Shown: piece after piece, positions 1 to 8,797 of the stretch
Layout of the letters: every line of letters starts with the position of its first letter
Numbering within the stretch: position 1 is the first letter of the stretch
Assembly (NCBI RefSeq): GCF_026642255.1
Contig: NZ_CP113264.1
Coordinates: 6,386,001-6,450,000, forward strand
DNA: 64,000 bases
Direction of reading: 5' to 3'
Origin: Streptomonospora nanhaiensis
GTDB taxonomy: Bacteria > Actinomycetota > Actinomycetes > Streptosporangiales > Streptosporangiaceae
Translations under genes and position numbers: made by a program
Notes under the pieces: model-generated
The model's input: only the letters and a program-made list of their open reading frames with translations
The model's database searches: none
What the model was told of the DNA's origin: nothing

Positions 1-1
1 G

Positions 2-835
2 ACACTGCTGGCCGCCGAGCCGCGGGTGCGCGTCCTGTACAAGCCGCACCCCTTCACCGGGGTCCGGTCCGCGGCCGCCCGCGGCGCGCACCGCCGCATC
101 GTCGCGATGCTGGAGGAGGCCAACCGGGCCGCGTCCGCGAACGGCGACCGCGCCCCGGCGGGACGCGAGCGCCCGGACCTCGCCTCCCTCGAACGGCGCC
201 TGGCCGCCTTCGACACCGACAACGGCGCCACCGACGAGGCCCACAACTCCCGTGAGGAGGGCACCGCCGACCCCGGCGCCGCCGCCGAGCTCCAGCAGCT
301 GTCCGAGGAGTGGCACCGGGTGTACTGGGAGGGCCGCGCCGACACCGAGCACCTGGTCATCCAGGGGCCCCGCCCGACCCTCTACTCGTGCTTCAACCAG
401 GCCGACCTGCTCATCAGCGACATCTCCAGCGTCGTCGCCGACTTCATCGCCACCGAGAAGCCCTACGCCATCACCAACTGCGAGGGCATCACGGACGAGG
501 AGTTCCAGGACAAGCACCCCACCTCCGGCGCCGCGTACATGCTCGCGCCGGACGGGGGCGGCCTGGAGGCCGCGCTCGCGGCGGTCCGGTCGGCCGCGAC
601 CGACCCCCTGGCGGAGGACCGCACCAGGCTCAAGGCCTACCTGCTCGGCTCCGGCGACTCCAGCTCCCAGTCGCGCTTCGAGGCCGCCGTCGACGACCTC
701 TACCGGCGCAGGAGCGACCAGCACCCGGTCGGCTCCGGGGCGGCGTCCGCGGACGCGCCCGACCCGGACGACGCACCCGGATCCTCCGCCGACTCCCCGC
801 CCTCCGGGGCGGACCCCGCTCCCGCGCGTGTGTGA
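2..835 (+). CDS. CDP-glycerol glycerophosphotransferase family protein, 5'-truncated
   Basis: The open frame reaches the left edge, so the N-terminus is missing; the GTG at 26 lies inside the protein and is not a credible start. Family features seen are a KPHP motif near the visible start and ISDISSVVADF about 120 residues later, the sugar-nucleotide-like donor-binding part of GT-B glycerophosphotransferases (TagB/TagF type). Such enzymes polymerise or prime teichoic acid with CDP-glycerol at the inner membrane face. Between the two motifs there is a charged Ala/Glu-rich insertion, and the last 40 residues are a low-complexity Pro/Asp/Ser tail. The next gene follows after 40 bp and belongs to the same family, so the two are probably one wall-polymer operon. 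The exact polymer cannot be told from this fragment. Confidence 0.75.
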   Translation, partial: TLLAAEPRVRVLYKPHPFTGVRSAAARGAHRRIVAMLEEANRAASANGDRAPAGRERPDLASLERRLAAFDTDNGATDEAHNSREEGTADPGAAAELQQLSEEWHRVYWEGRADTEHLVIQGPRPTLYSCFNQADLLISDISSVVADFIATEKPYAITNCEGITDEEFQDKHPTSGAAYMLAPDGGGLEAALAAVRSAATDPLAEDRTRLKAYLLGSGDSSSQSRFEAAVDDLYRRRSDQHPVGSGAASADAPDPDDAPGSSADSPPSGADPAPARV

Positions 836-875
836 CGCCCCGTCCACCGCGCTCCTGAAAGGAACCTGACAACCC

Positions 876-3608
876 ATGGCCGGAGCAAAGCGCACGGTCC
901 CCGAGGAACTCCAGCGCCTCATGCGCTACCTGCCCGAGTCCGAGCAGGACGAGCGGGCGCGCTTCCTCGCCGCCGCCGACGAGTTCGTCGGCGGCTCGGC
1001 CCCCGGTGACCTGAGGGCCTTCTCCCCGCTGACCAGGGTCAAGCTGTGGCTGGCCAAGGAGCACCGCCTGGACGACCTGGAGACGGTCATCCGGTACGAG
1101 CGGGACAACCCGCAGGCCCACCTGGTGCGGGGACGCCTGTCGCCCTCGGTCGAGGTGCCCGGCATCGCGCCGTCGTCCCTGCCCAGGGAGGTCACCCGGC
1201 TCAAGAACTCCGAGATGCCGCTGGTCACCAAGCTGACCGACATGGCCTGGGTGGAGGGACGCCTGCGCCTGCGCGGGTACGCGTACGTGCGCAACGTGCC
1301 CGTGGAGTCGGCGCCGCGCGTCCCCGCGATGGCGTGGCTGACCGACACCGCCTCGCGCCGGCGCGTCGTGGTCCGCATGGCCCCGCGGCACGAGCCGCGC
1401 GCCACGGCCGACTCCAAGCAGGCGCTGCACTGCTACGACTGGGCCGGGTTCGAGCTGTTCGTCGACCCCGCCAAGCTGCGCGGGAGCCAGGGCTGGAAGC
1501 CCTCGACGTGGTCGCTGACCCTCGGCGTGTGGGCCTCCGGCAGGCCGCACAGGGCGGGGCTGGTCCCCGGCGACATCGGCCCCGCCGGACACCAGCACGC
1601 CCACCGCCTGGACGCGTCCACCCGCTGGGTGAGCGCGTTCCGCAAGAAGCGGCTGGAGTTCGAGATCCAGTCCGTCGAGGCCGAACTCGTCGGCCACTCC
1701 CTCGACGCCGACCTGCTCAGCCTCGGGCTGCGCGGCCCGGCCGAGCGTCCCGTGGAGGGCCTCGTGCTCTCCCACGGCCCGGCCAAGGAGCCGGTCGAAC
1801 GCGAGTACAGGGCCGAGGCGGACGGCCCCGACGGGCGCCGCCGCGTCACCGTGCCCCTCGCCGACCTCTCCGTGGCGGACACGGAGGAGACCCGTGAGCT
1901 GCGCGCCCACGCGGTCGTCGGCGGGCGCCGGGTGCCGGTCGTCGTCGCCGAGGGCGTGCTCTCACAGGCGCACCCGACCGACGGCGGCCGCGAGATCTCG
2001 GTGGGCGTCACCGCCGTGGACACCCTCGTCCTGCACGACCGCCTCCGCCAGCCCGTCGTGGACGCGATGGAGTGGGTGGAGGGCGACCTGGTGCTGTCCG
2101 GCTCCTACACGGGCCCGGACCGGGACCGCGTGATGGTGCTGCGCCACGGAGAGCGGTTCGAGGAGGTCCCCGTCCCGGTGGAGGTCGCCGACGGGCGCTT
2201 CCGGGCGGTGATCGACCCCGAGCACCACGACTCCCACGGCGACACCCTGCCGCTGCGCAAGGGCCGGTGGTACATGTCGTTCCGCTCCGTCCGGGACTGG
2301 GACGACTCCAACGACGTACCGGTGAAGATCCGGCACGACCTGGTGCCGCGACTGCCCCTGGTCCACCAGGGGGCCAAGCGCTCCTACTCCGTGGACCACC
2401 GGTTCCACGACCGCCTGTTCCTGTCCCCCGCCAGTCCGCTCGACGACTCCGAGAAGGGCGCCTACCGGCAGAGGGTCCTGCGCGAGGCGTTCACCGCGGA
2501 GCAGAAGGCGCTGCCCCTGCGCGCGGCGGTGTTCTACAACAGCTTCGGCGGCAAGCAGTTCTCGGACTCGCCGCGGGCCGTGTACGAGGAGCTGGTGCGC
2601 CGCGGCGTGGAGGTCGACCACCTGTGGTCGGTCGACGACCAGCAGGTGTCCCTGCCGCCGGGCGTCGTGCCCGTGGAGTGGCACAGCCGCGAGTGGTACG
2701 AGGCGCTGGCCCGGAGCCGGTACGTCGTCACGAACGTCGGCATCGGCGACTGGTTCGTCCGGCGCGAGGGGCAGACCGTGGTGCAGACCTGGCACGGCAC
2801 CCCGCTCAAGAAGATCGGCGCCGACCTGCTCGGCACGCCGAAGGCCAACCGGGCCTACATCGCGAGCCTGCCGCACCGGTCCCGCCAGTGGGACTTCCTG
2901 GTCTCGCCGAACTCGTTCACCACGCCCATCATGCGCGGCGCGTTCCGCTGCGAGACGGAGATCCTGGAGGCGGGCTACCCGCGCAACGACGTCTTCCACG
3001 CCCCCGACCGCGAGGAACGCGCCGAGCGGACCCGCAAACTCCTCGGCATCCCCGAGGGCAAGAAGGTGGTCCTCTACGCCCCGACCTGGCGCGACGACCA
3101 GCGCTACGGCGGGACCCGCTTCAAGCTCGACCTCCGGATCGACCTGGAGGCGGCGCAGCGCGAGCTCGCCGAGGACCACGTGCTGCTGTTCCGCAAGCAC
3201 CCGAAGGTGCTGGACAGCATCCCGGGCGCGGGGCAGGGGTTCGTGTGGGACGTGTCCAAGTACCCGGACATCGCCGACCTGTACCTGATCACGGACGTGC
3301 TGATCACCGACTACTCGTCGGTGTTCTTCGACTTCGCCCACTCCGGCAAACCGATGCTGTTCTTCACCTACGACCTGGAGCACTACCGGGACACCCTGCG
3401 CGGGTTCTACTTCGACCTGACCGCGCGGGCCCCGGGGCCGCTGATCAAGACCTCGGACGAGCTCATCGGCTCCATCCGGGACATCGGGTCCGTCACCGAG
3501 GAGTACGCGCAGCAGTACGAGGCGTTCGTCCGCGACTTCTGCCACCCCTCCGACGGCCGTGCCACACAGCGGGTGGTCGACCGCATGCTGGGCGGCGGCG
3601 AGGGCTAG
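876..3608 (+). CDS. CDP-glycerol glycerophosphotransferase (TagF-like) with long N-terminal region
   Basis: This 910-residue protein ends in a typical glycerophosphotransferase domain (about residues 560-900). That domain shows QTWHGTPLKKIG near 636, FRKHP near 771 and TDYSSVFFDF near 811, the conserved donor-binding motifs. It should add glycerol-phosphate units from CDP-glycerol to a wall teichoic acid acceptor on the cytoplasmic face. The first 500 residues are not catalytic: an MxWVEGxLxLxG pattern occurs near 122 and again near 397, suggesting repeated beta-rich accessory domains. The ATG at 876 is preceded by GAAAGGA with good spacing. It lies 40 bp after a related transferase gene and ends at a strong hairpin. 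Family assignment is secure; substrate and primer or polymerase role are inferred. Confidence 0.85.
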   Translation: MAGAKRTVPEELQRLMRYLPESEQDERARFLAAADEFVGGSAPGDLRAFSPLTRVKLWLAKEHRLDDLETVIRYERDNPQAHLVRGRLSPSVEVPGIAPSSLPREVTRLKNSEMPLVTKLTDMAWVEGRLRLRGYAYVRNVPVESAPRVPAMAWLTDTASRRRVVVRMAPRHEPRATADSKQALHCYDWAGFELFVDPAKLRGSQGWKPSTWSLTLGVWASGRPHRAGLVPGDIGPAGHQHAHRLDASTRWVSAFRKKRLEFEIQSVEAELVGHSLDADLLSLGLRGPAERPVEGLVLSHGPAKEPVEREYRAEADGPDGRRRVTVPLADLSVADTEETRELRAHAVVGGRRVPVVVAEGVLSQAHPTDGGREISVGVTAVDTLVLHDRLRQPVVDAMEWVEGDLVLSGSYTGPDRDRVMVLRHGERFEEVPVPVEVADGRFRAVIDPEHHDSHGDTLPLRKGRWYMSFRSVRDWDDSNDVPVKIRHDLVPRLPLVHQGAKRSYSVDHRFHDRLFLSPASPLDDSEKGAYRQRVLREAFTAEQKALPLRAAVFYNSFGGKQFSDSPRAVYEELVRRGVEVDHLWSVDDQQVSLPPGVVPVEWHSREWYEALARSRYVVTNVGIGDWFVRREGQTVVQTWHGTPLKKIGADLLGTPKANRAYIASLPHRSRQWDFLVSPNSFTTPIMRGAFRCETEILEAGYPRNDVFHAPDREERAERTRKLLGIPEGKKVVLYAPTWRDDQRYGGTRFKLDLRIDLEAAQRELAEDHVLLFRKHPKVLDSIPGAGQGFVWDVSKYPDIADLYLITDVLITDYSSVFFDFAHSGKPMLFFTYDLEHYRDTLRGFYFDLTARAPGPLIKTSDELIGSIRDIGSVTEEYAQQYEAFVRDFCHPSDGRATQRVVDRMLGGGEG

Positions 3609-3616
3609 GACGTGTT

Positions 3617-3660
3617 CTCCGCCCCCGGGCGCCGGGTCCTCCCGGAGCCCGGGGGCGGAG
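3617..3660 (+). terminator. Hairpin terminator after the teichoic acid genes
   Basis: A perfect 14-bp inverted repeat (3617-3630 with 3647-3660) begins 9 bp after the stop codon of the upstream transferase. It has no T-run, as is usual for GC-rich actinobacterial terminators. Confidence 0.75.
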
Positions 3661-4012
3661 CCGTGCGCCCCGCCGCGGCGGAGGGGCGGAAAGGCGGATC
3701 GGGGCCGGGCACGCCCGGCGCACCGTCCGCCGCCGTGTGATCCGGGGCACCCGCCCCCCGGCGCGAGGCTACGCGTCAACACTGATTCCGTCTCGACTCG
3801 ACAACAGGGTCCGCCCGGGAGGCGGGCCGCCCGCGGCGCCCGCCGATACTGGACCCGCAGGGTTTCCCGGGCGCCGTCGGCGCCCCGGCGCCGCGTCCGG
3901 CTCCCGCCCCCGGCGGCGCCGGGCCCGGTCCTCCCGCGACCGCGCTCCCGGAGCACGGCCCGGCCGCTGCCCCTGGCCCACCCCTGTCGAGTCCCGAGGC
4001 TGATCCGCACCC
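3661..4012. other. Intergenic region, no gene seen
   Basis: About 350 bp of very GC-rich sequence between the hairpin and the acyltransferase start. No open frame with coding-like composition and no clear promoter hexamers were found. The less GC-rich stretch at 3770-3810 is where a promoter would most likely lie. Confidence 0.5.
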
Positions 4013-6187
4013 GTGCCCCTTCCCGCCCCCTTCCGCCCCGAGCCCTCCCCCGCCCGCGTCGAACCGGGGCGGCGGCGCTCCGACATCGAGGGGCTGCGCG
4101 CCGTCGCGGCGCTGCTGATCGCCGTCTACCACATCTGGTTCGGCACGGTCTCCGGAGGCGTCGACGTCTTCCTCCTGCTCACCGGGTTCCTCGTCACCGG
4201 CTCGCTGGTCCGGTCGGTGGAGCGCGACGGGCGGATCGCCTTCGGGGCGTTCTGGGCCAGGCTGGTCGAGCGGCTCTTCCCGGCGGGGGCGGTGGTGCTC
4301 GCGGCCGTGCTGGCGGGCGCGTACCTGATCCTGCCGCGTTCGCGGTGGACGGGGGTCATCGCGGAGGTACAGGCCTCGGCGCTGTACTTCGGCAACTGGC
4401 GCCTGGCCCTGGACTCGGTCGACTACATGGCGGAGAACGCGTCCGCGAGCCCCGTGCAGCACTTCTGGTCGCTGGCGGTGCAGGGGCAGTTCTACCTGCT
4501 GTGGCCGCTCCTGATCGCGGCGGCCGGCCTGCTCGCGGCGCGGCTGGGCCGGAACGTGCGCGCGGTCGCGCTGCCCGCGGTGGGCGCGGTGCTGGCGGTG
4601 TCGTTCGCGTACTCGCTGTGGATCACCGCCGCCGAGCCCGTGTGGGCCTACTTCGACACCGGGGCGCGGTTGTGGGAACCGGCCCTGGGGGGCGTGCTCG
4701 CGCTGGTCGTCCACCGGGTGCGCCTGCCCCGGAGGCTGCGGACCGCCGCGGGATGGCTGGGGCTGGCCGCGCTGGCCGCCTGCGGGGTGGTGGTCGGCGA
4801 CGCGCTCCCCTACCCCGGTTTCGCGTCCCTGTGGCCGGTGTGCGCCGCGGTCCTGGTCGTCCTGGCGGGCACGGGCGGGGACGGCGCCCCGCTGTCGGCG
4901 ACCCGCCTGCTGGGACTGCGCCCGCTCACCTGGTTGGGCGGCCACGCCTACACGCTGTTCCTGTGGCACTGGCCCGTGCTGGTGTTCCACCTGGAGGTCA
5001 CCGGCCAGGACCGCCCGACACCGGCGGGCGGCCTGCTCGTGCTGGGCGTCTCGTTCGCGGCCGCCGTGGCCACGAGCCGGGTGGTGGACGGGGGCGTGGG
5101 CCGGCTCACCCGTACGCGGAGCGCCCCGTCGTGGTCGCTGGCCGCGGGCGTCCTGTTCGTCGTCCCCGTGCTGGCCGCGGGCCTGCTGTGGGGCGGGTCC
5201 ATCGAGCACGACCGCAGGCTGCGCCTGGAGCTGAGCTCCGACCCGCTGGCCTACCCGGGCGCCGCGGTGCACCTGGACCCCGAGCTGAGGGCGAACCTGC
5301 CCGCGCTGCCGGTGTACCCGGACACGACCACGGTCGTACGGGACACCATCGACCAGACCTCCGAGTGCAACTCCCTGCTCCCGGACACGGAGATGCGCAG
5401 GTGCGTGTTCGGCGACCCCGGGGCGGACTACACACTGGTGCTGACCGGCAGCTCGCACGCCCGGCACTGGTTCCAGGCCCTGCGCCCCATCGCCGAGCGG
5501 CACGGGTGGCGGCTGGTGGTGATGACCAAGAACGCCTGCCAGTTCAGCGCGGAGCCGCAGACCTACCGGGGCGAGCCCTTCGCGGAGTGCACCGTCTGGA
5601 ACGACCGGGTGATGGACGAGATCGCGACGCTGCGGCCCGATGCCGTGTTCGCCCTGGGATCGCTGACCCGGGCGGGAGAGGGCGCCTCCGAGCACGTGCC
5701 GGACGGTTTCGTGGAGCGGTGGCGGCAGCTGGAAGACCTGGGCGCGGACGTGGTCGCGGTCCGCGACACCCCCCGTTTCGGGTTCGACGTGGCCGAGTGC
5801 GTCGACCGCCACGGCGCCGGGCGCTGCACGGAGGACCAGTCCCGCTCGATGGCGCTCTCCTCCCCCTTCGAGGACCTGGAGGAGGTGCCGGGCAACACGC
5901 GGTTCCTGGACATGACCGACTACCTGTGCGAGGAGGGCCGGTGCCGCGGGGTCATCGGCAACCAGCTGGTGTACTACGACTCCGACCACTTCTCCTACGC
6001 GTTCTCGACGTCGCTCGCGGTGGTCCTGGAACCGCACCTGCTCGACGCCCTCGTGGACGCCCCTGCGGACGGGGGCTCCCTCGCCGAGGCGGCGGGCCAC
6101 CCGCTCGTGCCCGTCGGCTCCTCCGGGGAGGAGGCGGACGGGCCACCGCGTACCGGCCCCACGGGAAGCGGCGGGGAGGGGCCCTGA
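4013..6187 (+). CDS. Acyltransferase-3 / SGNH hydrolase-fold O-acyltransferase (OatA-like)
   Basis: This 724-residue protein has the two-part layout of OatA/OafB-type enzymes. The N-terminal acyltransferase-3 membrane domain (about residues 20-400, roughly ten hydrophobic helices) opens with the DIEGLRAVAALLIAVYHIWF signature, including the conserved Arg and His. A periplasmic-side SGNH domain follows, with TGSSHAR near 477 (nucleophile Ser block) and YDSDHFS near 655 (Asp-x-x-His pair). The membrane part should pass acetyl groups outward and the SGNH part should place them on a cell-wall polymer. The neighbouring teichoic acid transferases make a wall glycopolymer or peptidoglycan the likely acceptor. 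The start is a GTG at 4013 with a weak Shine-Dalgarno. The C-terminal 40 residues are low complexity. Confidence 0.85.
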   Translation: MPLPAPFRPEPSPARVEPGRRRSDIEGLRAVAALLIAVYHIWFGTVSGGVDVFLLLTGFLVTGSLVRSVERDGRIAFGAFWARLVERLFPAGAVVLAAVLAGAYLILPRSRWTGVIAEVQASALYFGNWRLALDSVDYMAENASASPVQHFWSLAVQGQFYLLWPLLIAAAGLLAARLGRNVRAVALPAVGAVLAVSFAYSLWITAAEPVWAYFDTGARLWEPALGGVLALVVHRVRLPRRLRTAAGWLGLAALAACGVVVGDALPYPGFASLWPVCAAVLVVLAGTGGDGAPLSATRLLGLRPLTWLGGHAYTLFLWHWPVLVFHLEVTGQDRPTPAGGLLVLGVSFAAAVATSRVVDGGVGRLTRTRSAPSWSLAAGVLFVVPVLAAGLLWGGSIEHDRRLRLELSSDPLAYPGAAVHLDPELRANLPALPVYPDTTTVVRDTIDQTSECNSLLPDTEMRRCVFGDPGADYTLVLTGSSHARHWFQALRPIAERHGWRLVVMTKNACQFSAEPQTYRGEPFAECTVWNDRVMDEIATLRPDAVFALGSLTRAGEGASEHVPDGFVERWRQLEDLGADVVAVRDTPRFGFDVAECVDRHGAGRCTEDQSRSMALSSPFEDLEEVPGNTRFLDMTDYLCEEGRCRGVIGNQLVYYDSDHFSYAFSTSLAVVLEPHLLDALVDAPADGGSLAEAAGHPLVPVGSSGEEADGPPRTGPTGSGGEGP

Positions 6188-6384
6188 CGGTCGCGCCCCG
6201 GTGGCGTGGACCGGACCCTCCCCCGCGCGGCGGTCCCCGCGTCCTCCAGGCGGCCGTGCGCGCCCGCCGGGCGCGGTGCGGCGTCCGGGGCCGGCCCTGC
6301 GTCCGGGACAGGGACACCGGGGCCGGGCGGGGGCCTGGCGGCGTCCGGGGCCGGGCCCCGTCCGGCCCCCGGGCGCGGACGACG

Positions 6385-6418
6385 GCGGCGGCCGCCCCCG
6401 GGAGGGGACGGCCGCCGC
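6385..6418. terminator. Hairpin between convergent genes
   Basis: A 15-bp stem with one mismatch (6385-6399 with 6404-6418) and a GGGA loop sits between the convergent acyltransferase and enoyl-CoA hydratase genes, so it can serve both strands. The rest of the 258-bp gap shows nothing. Confidence 0.65.
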
Positions 6419-6445
6419 ACGCGGAGCCGGAGGCGCCGGGCGGCG

Positions 6446-7210
6446 CTACTCGCCCTTCCACACGGGGGCGCGCTTCTCGGCGAACGCCGCCGCCCCCTCC
6501 ATCGCGTCCCGGCTGGCGAACACGGGGCCCGCCAGCTCGTTCTGCCTCTCCCACATCTCGGCGGAGGACCAGTCGTCCGAGGAGGCGATGATCTCCTTGG
6601 ACACCCTCACCGCCAGCGGGCCGTTGGGGGTGATCCGCGCCGCCAGGGCGCGGGCCCCCTCCAGTGCCCCGCCGCTCACGGTGACCTGGTTGACCAGGCC
6701 CAGCTCGGCCAGCCGGGGGGCGCCGACGAAGTCGCCGGTGAGGGCGAACTCCATGGCGATGTTGCGCGGGATCCGGTGGTGCAGGCGCAGCAGCCCGCCC
6801 GCACCGGCGACCAGGCCGCGCTTGGCCTCGGGGATCCCGAACTGGGCGTCCTCGGCGGCCACGACCAGGTCGCAGGCGAGGACCGCCTCGAACCCGCCCG
6901 CGAGGGCGTAGCCCTCGACGGCGGCGATCAGCGGCTTGCTCGGACCGCGCTCGGCGAACCCGCCGAATCCGCGCCCCTCCACCAGGGGGACCTCGCCCTT
7001 CATGAAGGCCTTGAGGTCCATCCCCGCGCAGAAGGTGCCGCCCGCGCCGGTGATGATGCCGACGCTCAGGTCCTTGCGTGCGTCCAGGTCGTCGAGGGCT
7101 TCGGCGACCTGGGCGGCGACCGCGGCGTTGACCGCGTTCCTGGCCCCGGGCCGGTTGATGGTGATGACGGCGACGCCGTCCTCGGCCGTGTAGAGAACCT
7201 CGTCGGACAC
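6446..7210 (-). CDS. Enoyl-CoA hydratase/isomerase (crotonase) family protein
   Basis: A 254-residue crotonase, normal family length. The oxyanion-hole segments FCAGMDLKAF and GYALAGGFEAVLACD are present. Both catalytic glutamates of the hydratase mechanism are kept: Glu in GGFEAV and Glu in FGIPEAKRG, 20 residues apart as in rat mitochondrial enoyl-CoA hydratase (E144 and E164). It should hydrate trans-2-enoyl-CoA in fatty acid beta-oxidation. It lies 9 bp downstream of an SDR 3-hydroxyacyl-CoA dehydrogenase-like gene on the same strand, so the two probably perform consecutive steps. Substrate chain length is not evident. Confidence 0.85.
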   Translation of the reverse strand: MSDEVLYTAEDGVAVITINRPGARNAVNAAVAAQVAEALDDLDARKDLSVGIITGAGGTFCAGMDLKAFMKGEVPLVEGRGFGGFAERGPSKPLIAAVEGYALAGGFEAVLACDLVVAAEDAQFGIPEAKRGLVAGAGGLLRLHHRIPRNIAMEFALTGDFVGAPRLAELGLVNQVTVSGGALEGARALAARITPNGPLAVRVSKEIIASSDDWSSAEMWERQNELAGPVFASRDAMEGAAAFAEKRAPVWKGE

Positions 7211-7219
7211 GGTGTCCCC

Positions 7220-7993
7220 CTACTTCGGCGGCATGCGGAGCGCGCCGTCGATGCGGACGACCTCTCCGTTGACGTAGCTGATCTCCAGCAGGGCGCGCGC
7301 CAGCTTCCCGAACTCCGCGGCGGTGCCGAGGCGCTTGGGGAAGGGGACCGGCGCGGCCAGACGGGCCTTGAACTCCTCCGAGGCGGGGCCCTCCCCGTAG
7401 ATGGGGGTCTCCAGGATGCCGGGGGCGATCGTGTTGACCGTGATGCCGACCGCGGCGAGGTCGCGGGCCGCGGGGAGGGTCATGCCGATGACGCCGCCCT
7501 TGGAGGAGGAGTAGGCGATCTGGCCGATCTGGCCCTCGATGCCCGCGAGGGAGGCGGTGTTCACGATCGAGCCGCGCTCGCCGTCCTCGTTGAGCGGCTC
7601 GGTCTTGGCGATCTCGGCCGCGGACAGGCGCAGCACGTTGAAGGTGCCGATGAGGTTGACCTGGATGACCTTCTGGTAGCTGTCCAGGTCGTGGGGGGTT
7701 CCGTGGCGGTCGACGGTACGGGTCGCCCAGCCGATCCCGGCGCAGGAGACCGCGACGCGGAAGGGCCTGCCGGTGTCGACGGCGGCCTGGACCGCGGCCT
7801 TGACCTGGTCCTCCCGGGAGACGTCGGTGGAGACGAAGACCCCGCCGATCTCCTTGGCGACGGCCTCGCCGCGTTCGGCGTTGAGGTCGGCGACGACGAC
7901 GGTGGCGCCCGCTGCCGCGAGCTCCTTGGCGGTGGCCTCGCCCAGGCCACTCGCGCCGCCCGAGACGAGGGCGGAGATTCCGTTCAGATCCAT
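7220..7993 (-). CDS. SDR family 3-hydroxyacyl-CoA dehydrogenase-like oxidoreductase
   Basis: A classical short-chain dehydrogenase of 257 residues. The N-terminal SGGASGLGEA cofactor loop and the acidic residue in VVVADLN suggest NAD(H). The catalytic Ser, Tyr and Lys lie in NTASLAG and YSSSKGG. The sequence style (RTVDRHGTPHDLDSYQKV, LETPIYGEG) resembles HSD17B10-like 3-hydroxyacyl-CoA or 3-hydroxy-2-methylbutyryl-CoA dehydrogenases. I chose the ATG at 7993 because the family begins MDLNG; a GTG at 8023 would add ten poorly conserved residues. It is followed after 9 bp by a crotonase, consistent with a two-gene beta-oxidation or branched-chain unit. Confidence 0.8.
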   Translation of the reverse strand: MDLNGISALVSGGASGLGEATAKELAAAGATVVVADLNAERGEAVAKEIGGVFVSTDVSREDQVKAAVQAAVDTGRPFRVAVSCAGIGWATRTVDRHGTPHDLDSYQKVIQVNLIGTFNVLRLSAAEIAKTEPLNEDGERGSIVNTASLAGIEGQIGQIAYSSSKGGVIGMTLPAARDLAAVGITVNTIAPGILETPIYGEGPASEEFKARLAAPVPFPKRLGTAAEFGKLARALLEISYVNGEVVRIDGALRMPPK

Positions 7994-8196
7994 GGCCCGA
8001 ACTCTACCGAGGATGCGACCCACGCACTAGAACCGGGTTCGGTTAATTGCGGACGACCTCTCCGGACCGGAGCCCGCACCGTCCCACCGGCCCCTTTCCC
8101 GCTCCGACGCACCTTGTCGTCACGGAGCGCTACCTTCCTGTCATGAGCAGAGCAACAGGATTACAGTGGGCTCAGGAATCGCCCCCGGAGGAATCG

Positions 8197-8793
8197 ATGA
8201 CCGCCGAGCCGCTCCCCGCCTGGTTCATGCCGCCGCCCGGTGGATGGACCGCCGATCACATGGACAACCTTCCCCCGGGGGTGCCCCGGATGGAACTCAT
8301 CGACGGAGCGCTCGTCCTGCTTTCCCCCCAGACCCGGTTCCACAGTCAGGTCATGCGTCGGCTCGCCAATGCCTTGGAGGACTCGGCTCCCCCGAACGTC
8401 GAGGTCCTGCAAGAGATGACGATGAAACTCGGTAAGTACCAGAGGCCGGAACCCGACGTACTCCTCTACCGGTTCGAGAAGGGCGACGAGGAGCACCTCG
8501 ACCGGTACCGGGCCACCCACGTACCGCCCGAGAACGTTCTCGTCGCCATCGAGATCGTGTCCGACGAGTCCCGGGACCGGGACCGCACCACAAAACCCCT
8601 CAAGTACGCACAGGCGGGCATTCCCCACTTCTGGAGGGTCGAGCACGAGGAGAACGGCCCGGCGATCCACGTCTACGAGCTCGACGGGACGAAGGACCCC
8701 CGCTACGTGCCGGTCACCATCGCACGGGAACGGCTCAAGCTGGACGTGCCCTTCCCGATCGACATCGACGTGAAGGCGCTGGCCCCCCGCTGA
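8197..8793 (+). CDS. Uma2 family (DUF820) endonuclease-like protein
   Basis: A 198-residue protein of the Uma2 family, which has a PD-(D/E)XK nuclease fold and is widespread in actinomycetes and cyanobacteria. Visible family motifs are RMELIDGALVLLSP near the N-terminus, the central QRPEPDVLLY with the metal-binding Asp, and VLVAIEIVSDESRDRD with the active-site Glu. KPLKYAQAGIPHFWRVE, typical of the family, follows. I chose the ATG at 8197, preceded by GGAGGA; an in-frame ATG at 8143 is a possible longer start. Its biological role is unknown; a restriction or mobile-element function has been suggested for the family. It stands alone between divergent and convergent metabolic genes. Confidence 0.8.
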   Translation: MTAEPLPAWFMPPPGGWTADHMDNLPPGVPRMELIDGALVLLSPQTRFHSQVMRRLANALEDSAPPNVEVLQEMTMKLGKYQRPEPDVLLYRFEKGDEEHLDRYRATHVPPENVLVAIEIVSDESRDRDRTTKPLKYAQAGIPHFWRVEHEENGPAIHVYELDGTKDPRYVPVTIARERLKLDVPFPIDIDVKALAPR

Positions 8794-8797
8794 CGGC

